Assembly (NCBI GenBank): GCA_028875245.1
Contig: JAPPEU010000030.1
Span: forward strand, 1-59,918
DNA from: Chloroflexota bacterium
GTDB taxonomy: Bacteria > Chloroflexota > Anaerolineae > Aggregatilineales > Phototrophicaceae
DNA: 59,918 nucleotides
Direction of reading: 5' to 3'
Below, piece by piece: positions 17,288-25,733 of this stretch. Under the pieces are notes generated by a model that saw nothing but the letters and a program-made list of their open reading frames with translations, had not been told where the DNA came from and made no database searches. The translations under genes were made by a program, and so were the position numbers. Positions within the stretch are counted from its first letter, which is position 1; every line of letters begins with the position of its first letter.

Positions 17288-18589
17288 CTACCCGCCCAGG
17301 CGCGGCACGCACTCGTCGAGCGCCGCTTGCCCCGGCTCGACCATGGCATCCAGCGTCGCCTGGACTTCGTCGCGCTCGATTTCGCCGAGCATGATCAGGT
17401 CCCAGGCATCGCTGACGGCGCGGATGACGGCCCCGCGCCAGCAGGGATGGGTTGCGCGCCATTCGGCTGTCTGCGTGGCGTTTAGCACGCCCATAAAGCC
17501 TTGGAAATAATCGGCCTCGGCATCGGGATAATCCTCGAGCACGGCGGGCAGCGACGGCATCAGCGCGCCGATTTCCATGTTGATCCGTTGCCCTTCCGGT
17601 CCCGCCCAGAAGCTGAGGAATTCATAGGCTTCGTCAGGGTGCTCGGTGCCGGCCCAAATGGAAGCGCGCAGCGCCCAGGCGTGCACGAAGCGCTCGTTGT
17701 CCGGCACATGCGGCTCGGGCACAACGCCGAAGTTGACGCCGGCATTCGCGGCTGTGATCATGTGTCCGTTGTTGAGCGTCGCCATGCCCAGGCGGCCGGC
17801 GATGAACAGATCGACCGGTCCCGTGCCTTCGGTGCCGAGGACTTCGATATCGGCCGGCGTTGGCGTGGCGCCGCTATCAACCAGATCCCAGAGCCAGGTA
17901 TAGGCGGCGACGGCGTCAGGACCGTTGATGTAGCCTTCGACCGTGGCGCTGTCATCGCTGTAGGGCTTGGTCGCGCCGATATTGCGCCAGATCGCGCGGA
18001 AGGGACCGCGGGGCCGGTCGCCGCCCCAGCGCCGTTTATCGGGGTCGGTCAAGGCTGTGGCGATCTCGATATATTCCCAAGGCGTCCAGTCGGCGGTGGG
18101 ATAGTCCACGCCGGCTTCATCAAAGACGTCCTTGTTATACATGACGAAGTTGGCGCCGACGGTGAATGGCAGACCGACGACTCTACCGTTATAGACCGCC
18201 CAGTTGTTGAAGTATTCTTCGAAGTAGTCGTCGCGGCTGAGGTCGGGATCGGCTTCTAGGCGGTCAGTGATGTCCAGGGTGTGCGGCAGCCAGGGCGTCT
18301 CCCAGAAATAGGCGATATCGGGCGCGCCTTCGCCAGCGCCGATGGTCGTATTCATCAGGTCGCCGTAAGCTGATTCGGCCATGATGGTCACGTCAACCTT
18401 GATATTGGGGTGTTCAGCTTCAAAGGCTTCGACTACCGCGCGGATGGCGGGCTCGGGCGATTCCGCCGACGCCAGCGTCCACCAGGTGATGGTGACCGGG
18501 TCTTGCGCGCCGGCGCCGCCGACGCTCCCAAGCAGCAGCAATAGCAGGCTGACGAGGACGAGCGCTCTTCTGCCAATCAGGTGTTTCAT
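17288..18589 (-). CDS. CUT1-family extracellular sugar-binding protein
   Basis: This is a 433-residue solute-binding protein with a signal peptide (RRALVLVSLLLLLLGSVGGAGA, cut before QDP). The mature start is VTITWWTLASAESPEPAIRAVVEAFE, and motifs such as DIAYFWETPW and FAVGANFVMYNKDVFDEAG-like segments follow. No lipobox cysteine is seen. AAGGAG precedes the ATG at a good distance. The A/T-rich inverted sequence AAAACGCTTTT just upstream resembles a LacI-family operator, but only weakly. It is the first gene of the second CUT1 operon. The ligand is unknown. Confidence 0.9.
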   Translation of the reverse strand: MKHLIGRRALVLVSLLLLLLGSVGGAGAQDPVTITWWTLASAESPEPAIRAVVEAFEAEHPNIKVDVTIMAESAYGDLMNTTIGAGEGAPDIAYFWETPWLPHTLDITDRLEADPDLSRDDYFEEYFNNWAVYNGRVVGLPFTVGANFVMYNKDVFDEAGVDYPTADWTPWEYIEIATALTDPDKRRWGGDRPRGPFRAIWRNIGATKPYSDDSATVEGYINGPDAVAAYTWLWDLVDSGATPTPADIEVLGTEGTGPVDLFIAGRLGMATLNNGHMITAANAGVNFGVVPEPHVPDNERFVHAWALRASIWAGTEHPDEAYEFLSFWAGPEGQRINMEIGALMPSLPAVLEDYPDAEADYFQGFMGVLNATQTAEWRATHPCWRGAVIRAVSDAWDLIMLGEIERDEVQATLDAMVEPGQAALDECVPRLGG

Positions 18590-18694
18590 GGTCTGTCTCC
18601 TTATGAAAACGCTTTTGGATGTTTGGCGATTGCCATGAAGGTCATGGCGCTAGCGTATAGTAGCGCATAAGCGCGCCGCGCCGCAAATTGTGGA

Positions 18695-18886
18695 AGTGTA
18701 ACCTTTTCGGTTGAAATTAGGAAAATTGCATCCACCTAGCAGTCTGTAGGGGCGAGCCATTGGGTCGCCCGTCGGAGATTTGACAGTGGGCGACTCAAGA
18801 GTCGCCCCTACGAAATCTTACAAATTTGGGGTTGATGATATAATTCGAGGATTGGCTCAAAGAATTTCAACCGAATTCGATACACT
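18695..18886. mobile_element. MITE-like element, copy 2 (gap 18590-18984)
   Basis: This 192-bp non-coding element has 24-bp imperfect terminal inverted repeats. The left end reads AGTGTAACC-TTTTCGGTTGAAATT, and the right end is the complement of AGTGTATCG-AATTCGGTTGAAATT. Inside lie TAGGGGCGAGCCATTGGG... and GGGCGACTC-aagag-TCGCCCCTA palindromes. It is the inverted match of 836-1026, about 17.7 kb away. It sits in the 395-base gap between the second sugar-binding-protein gene and the Bax-inhibitor gene. The rest of the gap holds a short palindrome at 18929-18953 and nothing else recognisable. Confidence 0.8.
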
Positions 18887-18928
18887 GCCGAGACTTGACG
18901 CGCTTGGCTGGGAGCCGGAAAACGAAAA

Positions 18929-18953
18929 AGGGCGACCCGATGAGCCGCCCTAG
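18929..18953. repeat. Short GGGCGA palindrome
   Basis: GGGCGACCCGATGAGCCGCCC lies 32 bases beyond the end of the Bax-inhibitor gene. It could serve as a weak bidirectional terminator stem, but no T-run is present. Confidence 0.45.
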
Positions 18954-18984
18954 AGATTTCGCAAACCCGTGCTTGCCGCGGAGG

Positions 18985-19701
18985 CTAATCCCGCCCGCCG
19001 CCGAAAAGACGCAGCATGAACAGGAAGAGGTTGATGAAGTCGAGGTAGAGGGTCAAGGCGCCCATGATGCTGAACTTCAGCGTGTCTTGCGAATCCACCT
19101 TCATCTGTTGGCTGGCGGCCATATTGGCGATGCGCTGCGTGTCATAGGCGGTCAAGCCGGTGAAGAGCAGGACGCCAAAGATGCTGATGAGGAAGTCCAG
19201 GCCTGAGCTGCCGATGAAGATATTGATCACGCTGGCGATGATCACCCCGATCAAGCCCATCATGAAGTAGCTGCGATATTGGGTCAGGTCGGTTTTGGTG
19301 GTCATGCCGACGATGGTCATGGCGCCGAAAACGCCGGCCGTGCTGAAGAAGGCGGCCGCGATGGAGCCTAGCGAAAAGGCAAGGAACAAGATGGAGAAAG
19401 TGAAGCCGGTCAAAGCGGAATAGACGAAGAAGAGCATGCCGGCCGCCGTCGCCGATATCCGCCTGATGGCGAAGCTCAAGCCCAGCACGATGCCGAACTG
19501 AGCGATTATCGCCAGCCAAAGCACCGCCTGCGACGGGAAAAAGCCGCTGTTGGCGACGGCCAGCGCGACCGTCGCCGTCACTAGCAGACCCATCGTCATC
19601 CAGCCATAGACATTGCGCATCACGGCATTGAGCTGCAAGCCCTCAAGCGGCTTGGCCTTGCCCGGCGCGTCAACGATGAAGCTGTCGTTTCTGAAATTCA
19701 T
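18985..19701 (-). CDS. Bax inhibitor-1 / YccA family membrane protein
   Basis: The 238-residue protein has seven predicted transmembrane helices in a row after a 35-residue cytoplasmic N terminus. The family signature TGLTAYDTQRI lies between helices 6 and 7. The C terminus ends in charged residues, as in other bacterial BI-1 proteins. Members act as pH-dependent calcium leak channels or help membrane-protein quality control; which applies here is unknown. A TATAAT lies at 19762-19767 on the minus strand. Confidence 0.92.
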   Translation of the reverse strand: MNFRNDSFIVDAPGKAKPLEGLQLNAVMRNVYGWMTMGLLVTATVALAVANSGFFPSQAVLWLAIIAQFGIVLGLSFAIRRISATAAGMLFFVYSALTGFTFSILFLAFSLGSIAAAFFSTAGVFGAMTIVGMTTKTDLTQYRSYFMMGLIGVIIASVINIFIGSSGLDFLISIFGVLLFTGLTAYDTQRIANMAASQQMKVDSQDTLKFSIMGALTLYLDFINLFLFMLRLFGGGRD

Positions 19702-19761
19702 ATCTGCACCTCCTGATAGCGCCGCCGCCGCGACGCCTGAATATCACCTGTTAGTACAGCT

Positions 19762-19767
19762 ATTATA
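19762..19767 (-). promoter_or_regulatory. Candidate -10 box of the Bax-inhibitor-1 gene
   Basis: A perfect TATAAT on the minus strand stands about 61 bases upstream of the ATG at 19701. No convincing -35 hexamer is seen. Confidence 0.4.
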
Positions 19768-19838
19768 ACGAATAACGCGCGTAATGGATGCGGCGCTTTT
19801 GCGATTTTACACGGTTCTTACCGTTTGAATCCATAGGT

Positions 19839-21038
19839 TCATGGCAGCTGCAGCTTGGCGCGCAAGTATTCCATGCCGCGATTGCCTTTGACACGGTTGC
19901 AGGCGCCGCAGAGCAGCTGCAAGTTCTCGATGTGGTCGGTGCCGCCTTTCCCGCGCGAGATGATGTGGTCCACCTCGAGGTTGCGCAGTTGGAAATGCTG
20001 CCCGCAGCCGGCGCAGTCGCCCGCCTGCATGCCATAGAGCCGCTGCCTGTTTTCGCTGCTGTTATAGCCCGGCGGCTTGCCCAGGTCCCTGCGCTTGGGG
20101 ATGTCTTCTCGGTGAACGATATCGCGGAACAAGCCTTGCCGGTCCGCAATGCGCCGCACGACAAACTCGGCCGCTTTGGGGGAAATATCGATCCCGATCC
20201 AATCTCGCCCCAAGTCATCGGCGGCGACGCAAGTTGTTGCGCAGCCGCAGAAAGGATCGAGCACGATATCGCCGGGCTGGCTGCTGGCTTTGATGATGCG
20301 GTTGAGCAGCGCCAGCGGTTTCTGCGTCGGGTAGCCGACGCGTTCTTTGGCTTGCGAATTGAGATAAGAGATTTCCCAGACATCTCTCATCGCTTTTTGG
20401 CGACTCTCATCGTCCGTATACCATTGTTCAAGCTGCCCCTCTTCATTCACCGCGCTACGCCTTGCGCGTTTGTGTTTGGATTTCGGGCTATAGGGTTCGG
20501 TTAATAGATTAAAGGTGGCATCTGGCATAGCGTAAAACAATACAATATCGTGCATGCGCTGGAAATGCCGCGCCGCGCCAGTCCAACGCTGGTAGCTCCA
20601 CACAATCTCATTGCGAAAATTGTGTTGCCCAAAGATGGCGTCCATAAGCACCTTAAGATAGTGGCTCATGGTTGGGTCGCAGTGAAGGTAAATGCTGCCA
20701 TTTGGCTTCAGCACCCGCCTAAGTTCCAGCAACCTTGCCGCCATATACACCAAGTAGGACTTATCGCTAGGCGTTGTAGCGGCAAGCAGCACCCGATATA
20801 GCGCCGGATGCCGCGCTTCAATCAGGTTAATCCATTCGACATCGAGGTCTGTCAGCGTCCAAGTGTCTTTGAAAGCGGCGCCGGCGGCTTGGCTGCCAAT
20901 AGGGGCGGCATAATCGGCGTTGGAGTTAAATGGCGGGTCGAGGTAAATGAGGTCGACGCTTTGGGAATTCATCCCGCGCAGGATATAAAGGCAATCTTCT
21001 GTCCACATAACCTTGCTGGGCCAGTTTTTCTCCGCCAT
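19839..21038 (-). CDS. DNA methyltransferase fused to a C-terminal HNH nuclease domain
   Basis: The 399-residue protein joins two activities. Residues 1-300 are a beta-class N4-cytosine/N6-adenine methyltransferase with catalytic motif IV LDPPF at 33-37 and the S-adenosylmethionine motif I DPFCGCATT at 261-269. Residues 340-385 are an HNH domain with zinc cysteine pairs C342/C345 and C377/C380, catalytic D357-H358 and N372/N381. The join is a short polar linker (RDLGKPPGYNSSENRQ). No separate restriction enzyme or specificity subunit lies next to it. It may be a self-contained modification-restriction protein, or the HNH may have a different role. The gene is a single unit, divergent from maf. 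Confidence 0.88.
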   Translation of the reverse strand: MAEKNWPSKVMWTEDCLYILRGMNSQSVDLIYLDPPFNSNADYAAPIGSQAAGAAFKDTWTLTDLDVEWINLIEARHPALYRVLLAATTPSDKSYLVYMAARLLELRRVLKPNGSIYLHCDPTMSHYLKVLMDAIFGQHNFRNEIVWSYQRWTGAARHFQRMHDIVLFYAMPDATFNLLTEPYSPKSKHKRARRSAVNEEGQLEQWYTDDESRQKAMRDVWEISYLNSQAKERVGYPTQKPLALLNRIIKASSQPGDIVLDPFCGCATTCVAADDLGRDWIGIDISPKAAEFVVRRIADRQGLFRDIVHREDIPKRRDLGKPPGYNSSENRQRLYGMQAGDCAGCGQHFQLRNLEVDHIISRGKGGTDHIENLQLLCGACNRVKGNRGMEYLRAKLQLP

Positions 21039-21111
21039 TGTCGCTACCTCCCAAGCCCAAATAGTATCAGACGCGGGTATGCCTGTCTATGTAGCGCGCT
21101 GGCCATGCTGC

Positions 21112-21117
21112 TATAAT
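21112..21117 (+). promoter_or_regulatory. Candidate -10 box of maf
   Basis: TATAAT stands 33 bases ahead of the maf start at 21151, in the gap between the divergent methyltransferase and maf genes. Confidence 0.45.
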
Positions 21118-21150
21118 CCGCCACAGTTTGACCCGAGGAATGGTCGGTTT

Positions 21151-21738
21151 ATGCGCATGATACTCGCTTCATCCTCGCCGCGGCGGCAAGAACTCTTGAC
21201 CCAGATTGGTTTGCGCTTCGAGGTGTTGAAGCCGGAGATCGACGAAACGCGCCAAATCGGCGAAGGGCTTGTCGATTACGCCGAGAGACTGAGCGTCGAA
21301 AAGGCCTGGGCGGTCGCGCGCATGCTTGACGGCGGGCGGGCCCTCGTCATTGCGGCGGACACGATTGTGATTGACCATGAGGGCGAGTTGCTGGGCAAGC
21401 CGGCGGACGAAGCCGATGCGCGCTTTATGCTGCGCCATTTGCGGTCGCGCGCCCACCAAGTCCTCACCGCATTCAGCTTGCATCGAACGGGCGATCCGCC
21501 GAAAATCATCACCGGTCATGCGCGTACGACGGTCCACATGCGCGATTACAGCGATGAAGAAATCGATGCCTATATCGCCAGTGGCGATTCATTCGACAAG
21601 GCAGGCGGCTACGCGATCCAGAACGCGGACTTTCATCCGGTCGCTCGGATTGACGGCAGCTACAGCAATGTGGTCGGCTTGCCGCTGGGCAGCATCAAAT
21701 CCGCCCTGATCCAAATCGGATTTTCACCGTCGAGGTAA
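21151..21738 (+). CDS. maf: Maf family nucleoside-triphosphate pyrophosphatase
   Basis: The 195-residue protein hydrolyses non-canonical or modified nucleoside triphosphates (dTTP/UTP type in many members) to monophosphates. Motifs seen are LASSSPRRQELL at the N terminus, the catalytic stretch VIAADTIV, GKPADEADA, and the C-terminal GDSFDKAGGYAIQ and YSNVVGLPL. These are the standard Maf motifs and the length is normal. The start at 21151 gives the expected N terminus; a longer frame from 21013 contains the promoter. The stop codon lies in a 14-bp tandem duplication. Confidence 0.93.
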   Translation: MRMILASSSPRRQELLTQIGLRFEVLKPEIDETRQIGEGLVDYAERLSVEKAWAVARMLDGGRALVIAADTIVIDHEGELLGKPADEADARFMLRHLRSRAHQVLTAFSLHRTGDPPKIITGHARTTVHMRDYSDEEIDAYIASGDSFDKAGGYAIQNADFHPVARIDGSYSNVVGLPLGSIKSALIQIGFSPSR

Positions 21739-21759
21739 AACATGTGAGGTAAAACATGT
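21732..21759. repeat. 14-bp perfect tandem duplication over the maf stop codon
   Basis: GAGGTAAAACATGT occurs twice in direct succession. The first copy contains the maf stop codon TAA. It is a small local duplication, probably from replication slippage. Confidence 0.8.
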
Positions 21760-21917
21760 GGATGAAAGCGCGGGTCGCCGGCGGTATTGCATTGCATGAC
21801 CTGCTCTGTACGCTCCGTATCCAGGCAATTGCGCTTGCGTCTGGCTGGCAGATTCCGTAGCATGAATAATAAGATGCGCCGATTCGCTTGTCCGCAGAAT
21901 CACCGGGGAGGTACACT

Positions 21918-23183
21918 ATGTATCGACGATTAAAGCATTTTTGCCACGCCGACAGGCCTGGGCAAGATCGACGCCGGGCCGCTGGCTCTCTCTCGAGCAG
22001 GCTGCCGCTCATCGCCGCACTCTTGTTGCTTCTGGCAGCCCCTTTCGCTGTCGCGGCCGATGATGACAAGCCGACGGTCGCGTTTCTGCGTTTCGGCCAG
22101 TCGCCGTCCTTCGCATTGACCGATATGGCCGTGCTGGACATGCTGGAAGTTTATGGCTTTATCAGCGCGGAAGAACGCGACACGCTGGAAGGGGACAATG
22201 ACCTGCGCGGCGAAAACATAAACATTCTCTATCGCGATGCCGGCTTCGATTTTCCCACCGCCAACATCATGGTGGAAGACGCTCTGGATGAAGGGGCGGA
22301 TGTATTCTTGACGGTCTCGACGCAGGTGGGCATGATCGCCTTGGGCGCCATGAGCGACATTGAAGATCCGCCGGCTCTGATTTTCGCGATCGTGACCGAA
22401 CCTTATTCAACGGGTCTGGCGGCCGCAACCTGCATCAAGCCGCCAAACGTGACCGGCACCTTGATGCACTTTGACTATGAGGAATACACCAATATCATCT
22501 ACATGCAGGATCCGGATTTCCAGATCATTGGCGTGCTGGCAAATGCCGATGACCCGGCATCAGCCGACTACGTCAGCTCTGTTGAGCTCTTCGGCGAGCG
22601 ATTCGGTTTCACGGTTGAAGTGGCGACGGTGGTAACGGCGGCCGATTACGCGCCGGGCACGGATGCTTTGATTGACAAGAACGTTGACGCGATCGCGTTG
22701 CCGCCGCGCACCGGTTCCTCAGGCGGCGTGCCGGCCATCGTGGACGCGGCCTATGACGTGCCGGTTTTTTCATCTTTGGTATCGGATGTCATCCATGGCG
22801 TGACGATAGCTGCTGGATTCGAGGGTTGGTATCGTGAAGGGCAGCAGGCGGCGCGAATGTTAATCGCTTATCTGGAAGGCAACCTGGATATCGCGACCAC
22901 GGCCGTCGCCTCAACGCCTGGTTTCGCCGTCGCCGTCAATCTCGATTCGGCCGAGGCGCAGGGTGTGGTGATCGCCGATAAACTGCTGGCGCGGGCCGAT
23001 TACATTGTTGAAGGTGGCGCCGGCGCGGGCGTGACGATAGAAATACCGGGCGAGATCGGCTTGGCGGAAATGACATTGGAGGAGCGCCGAGCGGAAGATG
23101 CCGCCTTTCTTGCGAACTTGCATTGCAGTCCCGATATGATCGCCGAGCAGCTTTCCGCTTTGCCGGCCGAGGATCAACACTGA
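21918..23183 (+). CDS. ABC transporter substrate-binding protein, ABC_sub_bind (TrpX-like) family
   Basis: This 421-residue secreted protein has an unusually long basic N region (about 35 residues), then the hydrophobic core LPLIAALLLLLAAPFAVAA, cut before DDDK. The mature protein has the Rossmann-like repeats of the family: DVFLTVSTQVGMIAL, DPPALIFAIVTEP, GVPAIVDAAYDVPVFSSL and a FEGWYREGQQAARML C-terminal helix. The start at 21918 has GGGGAGG seven bases upstream. Neighbouring permease and ATPase genes, usual for the family, are absent. It is instead one base from an aldolase gene and part of a sugar-related operon. Its ligand is unknown. Confidence 0.8.
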   Translation: MYRRLKHFCHADRPGQDRRRAAGSLSSRLPLIAALLLLLAAPFAVAADDDKPTVAFLRFGQSPSFALTDMAVLDMLEVYGFISAEERDTLEGDNDLRGENINILYRDAGFDFPTANIMVEDALDEGADVFLTVSTQVGMIALGAMSDIEDPPALIFAIVTEPYSTGLAAATCIKPPNVTGTLMHFDYEEYTNIIYMQDPDFQIIGVLANADDPASADYVSSVELFGERFGFTVEVATVVTAADYAPGTDALIDKNVDAIALPPRTGSSGGVPAIVDAAYDVPVFSSLVSDVIHGVTIAAGFEGWYREGQQAARMLIAYLEGNLDIATTAVASTPGFAVAVNLDSAEAQGVVIADKLLARADYIVEGGAGAGVTIEIPGEIGLAEMTLEERRAEDAAFLANLHCSPDMIAEQLSALPAEDQH

Positions 23184-23184
23184 T

Positions 23185-24204
23185 ATGAGCGCCATAGATA
23201 TTGCCAATAAACTGGTAGCGGCGGGCAAAGGCATCATGGCGGCTGACCGCCCGTCGCCGGCCTTCTACAAGCTGCTGGAAGACGAAGGCATCAGCGCTGA
23301 CGGCGACAGCTACCGCAATTGGTCGGAGCTGCTCTTCCTGACGCCGGGTCTGAACGAGCATGTCAGCGGCATCATCATGACCGATGAGCAAGTTCGTCTG
23401 ACTGGCAAGGCGGGTGGCTCGCTGATCGAGCAAGTGATCGAGCGCGGCATGATACCGGGTATTTCGCCCTTCAAGGGCATGGTCCACCTGGCGGGCAGCG
23501 CCGGCGAGACGGTCGGCAGCGGGCTGGATGGCCTGCGCGAGCGGCTGGCGGAATACGCGGCCCTGGGCGTCGGCTTCAGCAAGTGGCGCGCCGCCTTCCA
23601 GATCGGGCCGGGGACGCCGTCCACCTACGCGATTGAAGCCAACGCCTATGTCATGGCGCAGGTGGCCGCGCTCTCGCAGGAAGCCGGCATCGTTCCTATC
23701 GTCGAGCCCGAGGTGATGCTGCTGGGCGACCACAGTATCGAGCGCTGTTTTGCGGTGACCGAGCGGGTGCTGAGCCGGACCTTCGAGGCGCTTTATCTGC
23801 ATCGTGCCGATCTTGAGCATACGCTGGTCAAAGCGAGCATGGCGCTCTCGGGGAATGAATGCGCTGAGCAAGCCGATGTCGATGCGGTCGCCGAGCAGAC
23901 GGTCAAAGTCTTCCGGCGGGGTATACCGGCGGCGATACCGGGCATCGTTTTCCTCTCCGGCGGCCAATCCGACTATCACGCGACCGCTCATCTCAACGCG
24001 ATGAACGCCAACTACGATTTGCCCTGGAAGCTGAGCTTCTCCTACGCGCGCGCCCTGCAGCGCGAGCCGATGACGATCTGGCGCAATCGGCCCGAGAATG
24101 TGCCGGCCGCGCAAGCCGCGCTTCATCACCGCGCCAGGATGAACGGGCTGGCGGCGCTTGGCTTGTGGACGGCGGATTTGGAGGGCGAAGCGGCCGCGCC
24201 ATAG
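23185..24204 (+). CDS. Fructose-bisphosphate aldolase, class I
   Basis: The 339-residue protein reversibly cleaves fructose 1,6-bisphosphate via a Schiff-base lysine. Family motifs are AAGKGIMAADRP at the N terminus, the lysine segments GVGFSKWRAAF and TLVKASMALSG (Schiff-base lysine), EPEVML in the middle and IVFLSGGQS for phosphate binding. The length fits the eukaryote-like class I enzymes. It starts one base after the binding-protein stop, so the two are coupled, and it is followed after 27 bases by arabinofuranosidase. The operon suggests use in pentose/hexose breakdown. Confidence 0.92.
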   Translation: MSAIDIANKLVAAGKGIMAADRPSPAFYKLLEDEGISADGDSYRNWSELLFLTPGLNEHVSGIIMTDEQVRLTGKAGGSLIEQVIERGMIPGISPFKGMVHLAGSAGETVGSGLDGLRERLAEYAALGVGFSKWRAAFQIGPGTPSTYAIEANAYVMAQVAALSQEAGIVPIVEPEVMLLGDHSIERCFAVTERVLSRTFEALYLHRADLEHTLVKASMALSGNECAEQADVDAVAEQTVKVFRRGIPAAIPGIVFLSGGQSDYHATAHLNAMNANYDLPWKLSFSYARALQREPMTIWRNRPENVPAAQAALHHRARMNGLAALGLWTADLEGEAAAP

Positions 24205-24231
24205 CCACCCATTTTGGAACGGAGCCACGAG

Positions 24232-25728
24232 ATGAATCAGCAGGCAATACTCGATATCCTGCCCGGCCATGTTGACGGCCGGCGCGACATGATGATCTTC
24301 GGGCATTTTCTGGAGCATTTTCACCGGCAGATTTACGGCGGCGTCTATGACCCGGGCAGCCACCTGGCGGATGAGAATGGCTTCCGACGCGATGTCATTG
24401 CGGCGCTGCGCAAGATCAAAACGCCGATCATACGCTGGCCGGGCGGCTGCTTCGTCTCGGCTTATCCTTGGAAGAAGGGCGTCGGGCAGCGCGTCCCCTA
24501 TTACGACAAAGCTTGGCGCGTCGAAGAGCCCAATAGCTTCGGCACTGATGAGTTTCTCGCCTTCTGTCGCGAAGTGGGCGCGGCGCCATTCATCTGCACC
24601 AACGCCGGCGCCGGCGCCTTGGAAGACATGGCCGATTGGGTTGAGTATTGCAATCTCGAAATCGGCGAGTGGGCGGCGCTGCGGCGGGCGAACGGGCATG
24701 ACGAGCCCTTCAACGTGCGCTACTGGAGCATCGGCAACGAGAATTACGGCGCCTGGGAGATCGGCGCCAAGACCGCCGACGAGTGGGCGCGCCTCGTCCT
24801 GGAAGCGGCCAAGATGATGAAGCGCGTCGATCACGAGATTGAGCTCGCCATCGCCTCGATCCCTGATCTCGATTGGAATGCCAAGGTCCTGCGCGCGGCG
24901 GGCGACCTGCTGGATTGGATTTCGATCCATGGTTATTGGTCACGCGCAAGCGATCAGGGCGTCTTCGAAAAGGGCTACGACAATCTCATCGCGCGCGCCT
25001 TCGAGCCGGAAGAGCGGATTGTTACCGTCAAGCATATCCTGGGTTCGCTGGGTTATTTGGGGAAGCTGCGCATCGCTTTTGACGAGTGGAATCTGCGCGG
25101 TTGGTGCCATCCCAATTTCATGAGTTTCGGTCCCGCCGATCGCGCGCTGATGGACGCCAACGACATCAACAGCAATTACAATTTGGCCGACGCCGTCTTC
25201 ACCGCCTGCTTCCTCAACAGCTGTCTGCGCCATTGCGATGTGGTGGGCATGGCGAATTTTTCGCCCGTGGTGAACACAGTGGGCGCGATCTTCACCCATA
25301 CCGGCGGCATTGTGCTGCGGCCGACCTATCACGCCTTCGATTTGTTCGCAAACCACAGCTACGGCGAAGTCTTGCATTCGGCGCTCAAATCGCCGTCTTT
25401 TGAAGTGGCGCTGGCAGACGGCGGGGCGCGCTCGGTACAGCATCTGGACGCGGTTGCGACGCGAGATTCGGCCAGCGGCGCTTTGGGCATCACGTTGGTG
25501 AACCTGCACGGGCAAGACGCCATTAGCTGCCGCATTCGCGGATTAGGCGGGGCTGAATTCGACAGCGCCGTCTTGCGCACGGTCAACGGCGAATCGGTTG
25601 AGAGCTACAACGATGTCGATCAGCCGGACGCGGTCTCAATCAGCGAGAGACCGCTGACGATTGACGACATGAATGATTTCAGCGTCGATTGCCCCGCCCA
25701 TTCGGTCTCGCTGCTAAACCTGTTCTGA
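24232..25728 (+). CDS. Alpha-L-arabinofuranosidase, GH51 family
   Basis: The 498-residue protein releases terminal arabinofuranosyl residues from arabinoxylan, arabinan and related polymers. It has no signal peptide, so it acts inside the cell on imported oligosaccharides. Seen are the N-terminal FGHFLEHFHRQIYGGVYDPGS, TPIIRWPGGCF, the acid/base glutamate in SIGNENYG and the nucleophile glutamate in AFDEWNLRG. A beta-sandwich C-terminal domain follows. The ATG at 24232 has GGAG ten bases upstream; a TTG at 24214 is less likely. It ends six bases from the convergent MOSC gene. Confidence 0.93.
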   Translation: MNQQAILDILPGHVDGRRDMMIFGHFLEHFHRQIYGGVYDPGSHLADENGFRRDVIAALRKIKTPIIRWPGGCFVSAYPWKKGVGQRVPYYDKAWRVEEPNSFGTDEFLAFCREVGAAPFICTNAGAGALEDMADWVEYCNLEIGEWAALRRANGHDEPFNVRYWSIGNENYGAWEIGAKTADEWARLVLEAAKMMKRVDHEIELAIASIPDLDWNAKVLRAAGDLLDWISIHGYWSRASDQGVFEKGYDNLIARAFEPEERIVTVKHILGSLGYLGKLRIAFDEWNLRGWCHPNFMSFGPADRALMDANDINSNYNLADAVFTACFLNSCLRHCDVVGMANFSPVVNTVGAIFTHTGGIVLRPTYHAFDLFANHSYGEVLHSALKSPSFEVALADGGARSVQHLDAVATRDSASGALGITLVNLHGQDAISCRIRGLGGAEFDSAVLRTVNGESVESYNDVDQPDAVSISERPLTIDDMNDFSVDCPAHSVSLLNLF

Positions 25729-25733
25729 AGGGT

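Noticed and set aside
18600..18620. LacI-family operator before the second sugar-binding-protein gene
   Set aside because: AAAACGCTTTT is only a short imperfect palindrome, no LacI-type regulator lies in the window, and the same kind of sequence can occur by chance in an AT-rich leader.
22936..24930. A 664-codon minus-strand open frame
   Set aside because: It lies antisense to the well-supported aldolase and arabinofuranosidase genes and has no recognisable domain. Long antisense frames are expected in GC-rich DNA.
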